A stretch of DNA of 32,683 bases from contig CANRPA010000007.1 of the NCBI GenBank assembly GCA_947632395.1, positions 1 through 32,683 of the forward strand. Reading direction: 5' to 3'. The notes below the pieces were generated by a model. It was not told where the DNA came from and did not search any database. It worked only from the letters and a program-made list of their open reading frames with translations. Positions 18,772-25,264 of the stretch are shown here, piece by piece (within the stretch, counting starts at the first letter, position 1; each line of letters starts with the position of its first letter). A program made the translations under genes and the position numbers. The stretch comes from an uncultured Bacilli bacterium (lineage in GTDB: Bacteria > Bacillota_I > Bacilli_A > RF39 > UBA660).

Positions 18772-19593
18772 TTAACCAGCAGGTATTGGCTCATTATCGT
18801 CTATTTCTTCTGGTATAGCATCTTCTTCAATTGTTGTTGCGTGGGCATCTATATAGTCTCTTAGTGTTGCACTTGTTACAATTACATAATCTTGTGTTGG
18901 AACAGTTGATCCTCTTGGTGCGATTATAAGTTCAACCCCATTAATATCTTCACTCTTTTTAAGTAATGTATACATGTCTTGTTTAACTGCAAATCCAATT
19001 TTCTCAGGTACTTTAACATCGTTAGGATCTGCAAATACATCATTACCATTGCCATCATGTACAACTAACACTTTAACATTTTTCATTAACTTACCAAAAA
19101 ATATAGTTCCACTTTCATCTCTTGCTTTCATATATATGTCTATATATGTATCTGGAAGTACATTATTTCCTAAAGTACTTGCAACATTAACATTCATATA
19201 ATAACCATATTCACCATTTTCAACATCTAGTTGTTCAATCCAGTTTCCAGGTATTTTATCTTCATCTGCTAACCAATCCCTATAAAATAAACTGCCTTCT
19301 GGAATTGTTACATTTATATTTGTATATTTATCAATTATAGTATTTGTTGAACGTAACGCATTTTCGCTTATCATACTACCTGGAATTTGTTTGAAAACAA
19401 TATCCTCCCCTGTTATTTTAGTCTTTGGATTTATTTTTCTTGCCGCAACTGGCATATTTACTGGATTAGTTTGTTTTTTTATGCTTGATGTATATCCCCA
19501 ATAAAGGACTCCTAATATTACTATTACAAGAAGAATAGTAACAACATTTTTATTTGTAAAAAATCTTTTTAAACCTATACTAAAGTTTTTCAT
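18772..19593 (-). CDS. cpaB: CpaB/RcpC-like SAF-domain pilus assembly protein
   Basis: N-terminal TM; VAARKINPKTKITGEDIVFKQIPGSMI SAF-like; heads the Tad-type genes. Confidence 0.8.
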   Translation of the reverse strand: MKNFSIGLKRFFTNKNVVTILLVIVILGVLYWGYTSSIKKQTNPVNMPVAARKINPKTKITGEDIVFKQIPGSMISENALRSTNTIIDKYTNINVTIPEGSLFYRDWLADEDKIPGNWIEQLDVENGEYGYYMNVNVASTLGNNVLPDTYIDIYMKARDESGTIFFGKLMKNVKVLVVHDGNGNDVFADPNDVKVPEKIGFAVKQDMYTLLKKSEDINGVELIIAPRGSTVPTQDYVIVTSATLRDYIDAHATTIEEDAIPEEIDDNEPIPAG

Positions 19594-19606
19594 TTTTTAT
19601 CTCCTC

Positions 19607-20020
19607 TCAATATTTTGTTTCTAAAATTGCATCAATATTATTTATAACATCAAATTCTATTACTTCATTTGTAGAACTATTTGATTTAGTGCTTGATATT
19701 CTCAAACTTACCTTAGGAGGCGTTTCTGTGATATCATACACATCTATTACATATGTATTTGAAAGTTCAGCACTTTCAGAAAATCTACGAATAAAATTTT
19801 CAAGAAATTTTTGTTCTATTATTTTAATAGTACCGTCTTTTCTATAAGCAGCCAAATCTACAGCATCATACATAGACGCTTCTACAGTTTCTTTCAATAA
19901 ATTATAATTATGTTGATCCGTATTAGTTACGGTAGACATAAACCATATTATTCCAATTGCAATTATACCTAGTGCTATAACTGCATACCCCCACACTGAT
20001 TCTCTCAAAATATCACCCAC
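19607..20020 (-). CDS. Single-TM TadE/DUF5411-like protein
   Basis: 137 aa, N-terminal TM, first gene of the minus-strand cluster. Confidence 0.55.
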   Translation of the reverse strand: MGDILRESVWGYAVIALGIIAIGIIWFMSTVTNTDQHNYNLLKETVEASMYDAVDLAAYRKDGTIKIIEQKFLENFIRRFSESAELSNTYVIDVYDITETPPKVSLRISSTKSNSSTNEVIEFDVINNIDAILETKY

Positions 20021-20053
20021 CTAACTTATTATAGTGCTACTATTAACAATATA

Positions 20054-20082
20054 ATTTTATCACAATTTATATATTTAAACAA
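20054..20082 (-). promoter_or_regulatory. Candidate promoter of the Tad/T4SS cluster
   Basis: Minus strand TTGTTT-N17-TAAAAT upstream of the first gene; divergent from scpA. Confidence 0.5.
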
Positions 20083-20205
20083 TACATTTTTTTATTTTTA
20101 CCAATTTATTTTTAATGGTTAATATAAAATGTTTCAAAAATATAAATAATTAATTATTGAATATTTTACTAAAATAAATTATAATATTTTCTTGGAGTGA
20201 TACAG

Positions 20206-20919
20206 ATGTATAAAATAAATATTCCCGAATTTGATGGACCATTAGATTTACTACTTCATTTGATAAAAAAGGATAATATTAATATTACAGATATTAGTAT
20301 AGATAGTATTACTAAACAATATTTAGATTATATAAATGAAATGGAAGCTATGAATTTAAATATTGCTAGTGAATATTTAGTTATGTCTGCAGAACTTTTA
20401 TATATTAAATCTTTATCACTATTACCTAAAGTTGAAAATGATGAGGAAGATGAAGAAGATCCTAAAGAGAAATTAATAAATAGATTAATTGAATATGAAC
20501 AATATAAAAATATTACAAATACTTTTAAAGAATTAGAAGGCATAAGGAAAGATGTATTTACTAAAATGCCTAGTAATTTATTAGAATATAAAGATGAAAA
20601 TGTCAATATTGATTATGGTGTCAATCTTAACGATTTAGTAAACGCACTAAATAATTTTTTAGAACAAAAACAGTTAGATAAACCATTAAATACTAAAGTT
20701 ACTAATAAAGAATATAGTGTGTCTAAAAGAAGTTTAGAAATTAAAAATATTTTAAAGGAAAAGAAAAAAGTAAATTTTACTGACCTTTTTGATATAGTAA
20801 CTAAAGAATATGTAGTTGTTACTTTTTTATCAATACTATCAATGACAAGAAAACAAGAAATTATTATTGAACAAGAGGAAAATTTTAAAAATATTATAAT
20901 TAAAGAAAAAGGTGTATAA
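20206..20919 (+). CDS. scpA: Segregation and condensation protein A
   Basis: YKINIPEFDGPLDLLLHLIKKDNINITDISI; RBS TTGGAGTG supports ATG at 20206. Confidence 0.95.
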   Translation: MYKINIPEFDGPLDLLLHLIKKDNINITDISIDSITKQYLDYINEMEAMNLNIASEYLVMSAELLYIKSLSLLPKVENDEEDEEDPKEKLINRLIEYEQYKNITNTFKELEGIRKDVFTKMPSNLLEYKDENVNIDYGVNLNDLVNALNNFLEQKQLDKPLNTKVTNKEYSVSKRSLEIKNILKEKKKVNFTDLFDIVTKEYVVVTFLSILSMTRKQEIIIEQEENFKNIIIKEKGV

Positions 20920-20920
20920 C

Positions 20921-21493
20921 ATGAAAAATTTAAAAGCAATTATTGAGGGACTACTATTTGTTAGTGGTGATGAAGGGCTTACTTTAATTGAAATTTGTAA
21001 TATTATAGGAGAAAGTGAAGAAGAAATTACTAAATGCATTAAAGAATTATGTAATGACTATAATAGTGATGATAGAGGTATCACTATAGAATACTTAGGT
21101 AATCACTTTAAATTAACTACTAAAGATATACATAAAGAATATTATAAAAAATTAGTTACTGAAGAAGAAAATTCTATCTTATCTCAATCTGCTCTTGAGG
21201 TTTTAGCAATCATTGCATACAACTGTCCTATTACTAGAATTGATATAGATAATATAAGAGGAACTAATAGTAGTTATGCTGTTAGGAAATTACTTTTAAA
21301 AGGTCTTATAGAAGAGGCAGGAAGATCAGACACTGCAGGTAGACCAAGATTATATAAAGTTACTGATAGATTTTTAGATTACTTTGGATTAGGAAGTTTA
21401 GATGAACTACCTAAAGTTGAAATAAAGGAAAATGAAGAAAGTGAAGAAGATGAAGAAGAAAATCTTTTTGACTCGAAATATACTGAGATATAA
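20921..21493 (+). CDS. scpB: Segregation and condensation protein B
   Basis: LKAIIEGLLFVSGDEGLTL...QSALEVLAIIAYNCPITRIDIDNIRG...GRSDTAGRPRLYKVTDRFLDYFGL. Confidence 0.95.
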   Translation: MKNLKAIIEGLLFVSGDEGLTLIEICNIIGESEEEITKCIKELCNDYNSDDRGITIEYLGNHFKLTTKDIHKEYYKKLVTEEENSILSQSALEVLAIIAYNCPITRIDIDNIRGTNSSYAVRKLLLKGLIEEAGRSDTAGRPRLYKVTDRFLDYFGLGSLDELPKVEIKENEESEEDEEENLFDSKYTEI

Positions 21494-21514
21494 GTTTGTA
21501 TCTCATTTTTTTAT
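21485..21514 (+). terminator. scpB terminator overlapping the stop codon
   Basis: GAGATATAAGTTTGTATCTCATTTTTTTATTT. Confidence 0.75.
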
Positions 21515-21572
21515 TTAAATTATTATTTTCTATTTTATTTTTTTTTAAAACTTGATATAATATCTATGTGAT

Positions 21573-21659
21573 GCCTGTATGGTGAAATTGGTAGACGCGT
21601 TGGACTCAAAATCCAATAGTAGCGATACTGTGTCGGTTCGAGTCCGACTACAGGCACCA
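21573..21659 (+). tRNA. tRNA-Leu (CAA)
   Basis: GCCTGTA/TACAGGC acceptor stem, long variable arm, TTGGA-CTCAAAA-TCCAA anticodon arm, GGTTCGAGTCC T arm, encoded CCA. Confidence 0.95.
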
Positions 21660-21735
21660 AATTGATAGGAAACTCGGAAAAATACGAGTGAAAATAGAAA
21701 ACGTACTTGATAAAAGTGCGTTTTTATGTTATTAT

Positions 21736-21850
21736 GTATTTGTCAAGGAAACTTGCATAAAATAAAAAAGGAATACCTAATTTTGACGAGTTAGGTACTA
21801 TTCCAAATCTTAGATTAGTACCGACCTATACAATTGGTACTATTTTTATT
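21736..21850 (+). ncRNA. Candidate antisense antitoxin RNA of TA-like cassette 1
   Basis: Promoter TTGATA-N17-TATTAT (-10 ~21731); hairpins CAAG-GAAA-CTTG and GGAATACCTAA...TTAGGTACTATTCC; terminator AGTACC...GGTACTATTTTTATT (21817-21850); antisense to the 3' part of the toxin transcript. Confidence 0.65.
21764..21804 (-). terminator. Terminator of toxin-1 mRNA
   Basis: Minus strand GGAATAGTACCTAACTCGTCAAAATTAGGTATTCCTTTTTTATTTTA. Confidence 0.8.
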
Positions 21851-21918
21851 AGTATGATTAAAATCACAATAATAAGGAGTATTATGATAGCACAAAGATA
21901 TTTCTCTGTTTTTTTCAT
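21826..21918 (-). CDS. 30-aa hydrophobic peptide, candidate type I toxin 1
   Basis: MKKTEKYLCAIIILLIIVILIILIKIVPIV*; SD AAGGAGGTG; SD sits in hairpin CTCCTT-T-ACTTT-TT-AAAGT-GG-AAGGAG; absent from the ORF track (too short). Confidence 0.75.
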   Translation of the reverse strand: MKKTEKYLCAIIILLIIVILIILIKIVPIV

Positions 21919-21988
21919 AACTTCACCTCCTTCCACTTTAAAAAGTAAAGGAGAATAGTACCTAAACTAACTAAGTATTCCTAAAGTA

Positions 21989-22017
21989 ATTATATCAAAC
22001 AAATGTTTTCACCACAA
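21989..22017 (-). promoter_or_regulatory. Promoter of toxin-1 mRNA
   Basis: Minus strand TTGTGG-N17-TATAAT; predicted start ~21981. Confidence 0.65.
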
Positions 22018-22187
22018 TACTTTTATATTAAATTTTGATAATTTAGAAAACATACTTGCAAATTGACAAGGTCAATTCTAACATATAGTATAATATAAAT
22101 CAAGGAGTTGTAGTTTAGTTTTTACTTCAAGAGGTAAAACAGAAAAGTATGAAACTTGCAAAAAAGTTCATATTGTGATAATATGTA

Positions 22188-22304
22188 TTTAGCAAGAAAA
22201 TTTGCATAAAATAAAAAAGGGAACATTCAGTTTTTCCGAGTTGAATGTCTACCCAATTTATATTGAATCAGACACTTATTCTAGCGAATGAGTGTCACTT
22301 TTTT
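22188..22304 (+). ncRNA. Candidate antisense antitoxin RNA of TA-like cassette 2
   Basis: Promoter TTGCAA-N17-TAATAT; hairpin GCAA-GAAAA-TTTGC; stem-loop GGGAACATTCA...TGAATGTCTACCC; terminator GACACTTATTCTAGCGAATGAGTGTCACTTTTTT. Confidence 0.65.
22213..22254 (-). terminator. Terminator of toxin-2 mRNA
   Basis: Minus strand GGGTAGACATTCAACTCGGAAAAACTGAATGTTCCCTTTTTTATTTTA. Confidence 0.8.
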
Positions 22305-22387
22305 ATAACTACTATCATAATGATAAGGAGAAATAAAATGATAGTAATGAGCTTGAGAACTTTTAAAATAAAGGTCTTAGTTTTCAT
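22295..22387 (-). CDS. 30-aa hydrophobic peptide, candidate type I toxin 2
   Basis: MKTKTFILKVLKLITIILFLLIIMIVVIKK*; SD GGAGG in hairpin ACCTCC-AA-TCT-TT-AGA-GA-GGAGGT. Confidence 0.75.
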   Translation of the reverse strand: MKTKTFILKVLKLITIILFLLIIMIVVIKK

Positions 22388-22451
22388 TTTTATCAAACCT
22401 CCTCTCTAAAGATTGGAGGTAGACACTCAACAACTGATATTCCCTATAAAA

Positions 22452-22481
22452 AGTATACTATTTATTACACGCAAAAAACAA
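22452..22481 (-). promoter_or_regulatory. Promoter of toxin-2 mRNA
   Basis: Minus strand TTGTTT-N18-TATACT; predicted start ~22444. Confidence 0.6.
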
Positions 22482-22570
22482 GTGTTCGCGTGATATTTTA
22501 TTAAAAAGTTGTTGTACTCCTTCCTTTAGGGCACCATTGACGTTTCTATTCGAACTTTTTCGAATATTGA

Positions 22571-22627
22571 TATAAAAAGATAACCCCTTAGGTTATTTTG
22601 ATACACTTGTCGAAATACCTAGGGGTT
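22571..22627 (-). terminator. Terminator downstream of the 138-aa ORF gene
   Basis: Minus strand AACCCCTAGGTATTT...AAATAACCTAAGGGGTTATCTTTTTATA. Confidence 0.65.
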
Positions 22628-22706
22628 AATTATTTTGTCAAAACAAAATAGCTTACAACTTAATTGCTATTAAATTTATCGGATAATTAAAATAGATCAG
22701 TAAAAT

Positions 22707-23087
22707 TTATAATAATTTGATATTTGTATCCATAATAATATTTCCTACTCCAGACGAAATACATAATTCGATTTTAAAATCTTCTTCACTGATTCTTGTT
22801 ATATTACAATCATATTTGCCTGTAATTATTGAAATCCAACCTTTTTCGTCTTCATATGTAATATCGCTCAAATAATTATTAACATTTGTTTTAATATTTT
22901 TCTTAGCACTTTTAAACATTTCTTTTGAAAATGCAAACTCTAATCCTAAATATATTTTATTATCTATAAGAAAAGTAATGAATGGGGCTAATCCTGTTAT
23001 TTTTTTATTATTAATATTAGCAAAAAATTTTCCCCAAGAAACTCTAAAATCATAACTGTTATATTCTATATCATTTATTTTTATCAT
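22707..23087 (-). CDS. Hypothetical soluble protein
   Basis: Start MIKINDIEYNSYDFRVSWGKFF at 23087 with RBS AGAGGAAC; no family recognised. Confidence 0.65.
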   Translation of the reverse strand: MIKINDIEYNSYDFRVSWGKFFANINNKKITGLAPFITFLIDNKIYLGLEFAFSKEMFKSAKKNIKTNVNNYLSDITYEDEKGWISIITGKYDCNITRISEEDFKIELCISSGVGNIIMDTNIKLL

Positions 23088-23338
23088 ATAAGTTCCTCTT
23101 TCTAAGAAAGTCATAACTGACATTAAGATTATTATAACACTTATAATGTTGTAAAATAAAGATTTTTAATATAATTATTGCTAAATTATTTTAGAATTAA
23201 ATTGTATTAACTTTTATTATTGTTTTAAAGTTGTAGATTACTACGTCACTCGCACCAGATTGATAATAAACTTGGACTTTTTTGTTTGCGTTTTAAAATG
23301 TTTAAATTCATGATAAAATATTTTAAAGGAGGTTTCGA

Positions 23339-24200
23339 ATGAATAAAGAAATAATAAAATCAGAAATTAATGTGAATAATAATAAAATTAATGTTATTAG
23401 AATAGGTAATAAAGAATATATTTCTCTTACTGATTTGGCTAGGTACGCTAATCCTGAAGAACCAAAAATTCCCATTCAAACATGGATGCGTAATAGAGAT
23501 GTTATCGCTTACTTAGGATTGTGGGAAAAATTAAATAACGAAAATTTCAAAGGTGTCGAATTTACGACCTTTGAATCTTTAGCAGGTAAAAATAGTTTTT
23601 ATATGTCTCCACAAAAATGGATTAAAGAAACCAATGCAATTGGAATAATATCTAAATCGGGTAATAATGGTGGAACGTATGCTTGTAGTGATATAGCTTT
23701 AGAATTTGCAAGTTGGCTATCTCCAGAATTTAAATTGTATGTTATACAAGAATTTGAAAGGTTAAAAAGAAATGAAGCATATCAATATAAAGTTGATTGG
23801 ACAGCTAGTAGAATTGCTTGCTAAATCTAATTATCATATTCATACCGATTCAATTAAAGAAAATATTATTCCTAAATTAACTGAAAAACAAAAACAATAT
23901 ACGTATGCTGAAGAAGCTGACGTTTTAAATGTTGCTTTATTTGGTATGACTGCAAAAGAATGGCGAGATAAAAATCCTAATATTGAAGGAAATATTCGAG
24001 ATTATACGGATTTAAAACATTTACTCATTTTATGTAATTTAGAAAATACAAATGCTGAACTTATTAACGATGGTATACCACAAAAACAAAGATTGATAAA
24101 GCTGAATAATTCAGCTATTAGGTAAATGAAAATCTTAGAAAATGATAAGTCTATAAAAGAACTAGAAAACTTAAATAAAAAATTAATAAATACTAAATAG
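23339..24200 (+). pseudogene. KilA-N domain protein, disrupted
   Basis: KEYISLTDLARYAN...WMRNRDVIAYLGLWEKLNN...SPQKWIKETNAIGI...GGTYACSDIALEFASWLSPEFKLYVIQEF; single-base frameshift near 23817 joins the two listed ORFs (TASRI(L)AKSNYHIHT), then in-frame TAA at ~24123 and continuation MKILENDKSIKELENLNKKLINTK. Confidence 0.85.
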
Positions 24201-24225
24201 TTATGACAATATAGAAAACACACAT

Positions 24226-24258
24226 GCATATTGAAAAAAAATATGCTTTTAATTTTTT
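24226..24258 (+). terminator. Terminator after KilA-N pseudogene
   Basis: GCATATTGAAAAAAAATATGCTTTTAATTTTTTT. Confidence 0.7.
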
Positions 24259-24360
24259 TATAATGATGGGATAATTATAACCCCTATAATAAAAAAGAAG
24301 ATTCAACTGAATTAACTCATTATATTGAACTTGTTTGGAATACAACACATAAATGAATAA

Positions 24361-24500
24361 AGTAAAGTATATGAATTTTTTAATTTAAAAACATTATATA
24401 ATTTAATGAAAGCAATAGATAACTATATTTATTATTATAAAATTAAAAGGACTATCTCCTGTAAAATACAGGCTACAATCCTTTAAACTGTTAAATTCAA
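24361..24500 (+). mobile_element. IS3-family transposase (OrfB) C-terminal remnant
   Basis: VYEFFNLKTLYNLMKAIDNYIYYYKIK, frameshift, KGLSPVKYRLQSF, the typical end of IS3-family transposases. Confidence 0.75.
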
Positions 24501-24512
24501 TCCATACATTTT

Positions 24513-24956
24513 TTACATATTATCTAATTTTTCTTTAATTGTTTTGCTTACAAAACTCATATCTGCTTTACCTCTAAGTATAGGATTTACATATCCCATA
24601 AGTTTTCCCATATCTTTATTAGATTGTGGTTTTATAGTATTAAAAGCTTCATCAATTACTTTTAATACTTCTTCTTCACTTAGTTGCTCTGGCATATATT
24701 TATTTAATATCTCTATTTCTTTAGTTGTTTGCTCTACTAAATCATTTCTTCCTGCTTTTTCAAATTCAACTATAGATTCTTTTCTAGTTTTAATTTGTTT
24801 ACTTACTACACCAATAAATTCATCATCTGTTACTTCATGTTTATTATTTATTTCCTCAAGTTGAATAGCTCCTTTAACCATTCTAAGAACACTTAAAGTT
24901 TCTTTATCTTGATTTTTCATAGCTTGTGTTAAATCACTTAATAATTTATTTCTCAT
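24513..24956 (-). CDS. yqeY: GatB/YqeY domain protein
   Basis: DLTQAMKNQDKETLSVLRMVKGAIQLEEI...GKLMGYVNPILRGKADMSFVSKTIKEKL; next to rpsU. Confidence 0.92.
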   Translation of the reverse strand: MRNKLLSDLTQAMKNQDKETLSVLRMVKGAIQLEEINNKHEVTDDEFIGVVSKQIKTRKESIVEFEKAGRNDLVEQTTKEIEILNKYMPEQLSEEEVLKVIDEAFNTIKPQSNKDMGKLMGYVNPILRGKADMSFVSKTIKEKLDNM

Positions 24957-24996
24957 AATATCCCTTTCTAAAATTAAAGAGCCTATAAAGCTCTTA

Positions 24997-25191
24997 TTAA
25001 TAATTTTCTCTTTGTCTTTTTCTGCTATTCTTGATGCCTTCTTCTTTTTTCTCTCTACGTTTAACTCCTGGTTTTTTATAACCTTCTTGTCTTTCTCTAA
25101 CTTTTTTTAGGAGGCCGTCTCTTGCATTTTTTTGTTTCATAGTACGAAGTGCACCATCAACATTACCATTTCTAACTACTACCTTTGACAT
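24997..25191 (-). CDS. rpsU: 30S ribosomal protein S21
   Basis: SKVVVRNGNVDGALRTMKQKNARDGLLKKVRERQEGYKKPGVKRREKKEE. Confidence 0.95.
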   Translation of the reverse strand: MSKVVVRNGNVDGALRTMKQKNARDGLLKKVRERQEGYKKPGVKRREKKEEGIKNSRKRQRENY

Positions 25192-25264
25192 ATAATCCCT
25201 CCTTTCACAAATCTATCAGTATTATAACACTTACTTTTAATTTATACAAGAAAAATCTTTATTT

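Noticed and set aside
1-20020. Calling the whole cluster an integrative conjugative element
   Set aside because: No relaxase, coupling protein, integrase or att sites seen in or beside it; Tad genes and scpAB linkage point to a chromosomal locus.
20328-21039. Minus-strand ORFs opposite scpA/scpB
   Set aside because: Overlap well-identified genes; Ser/Phe-rich shadow ORFs.
22150-22179. Short ORF MKLAKKFIL upstream of the cassette-2 antitoxin promoter
   Set aside because: Nine codons, poor RBS spacing, overlaps the promoter.
23772-24125. 117-aa ORF listed as separate gene
   Set aside because: It is the frameshifted continuation of the KilA-N gene, not an independent CDS.
24544-24864. Plus-strand ORF opposite yqeY
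   Set aside because: Antisense to a conserved gene.
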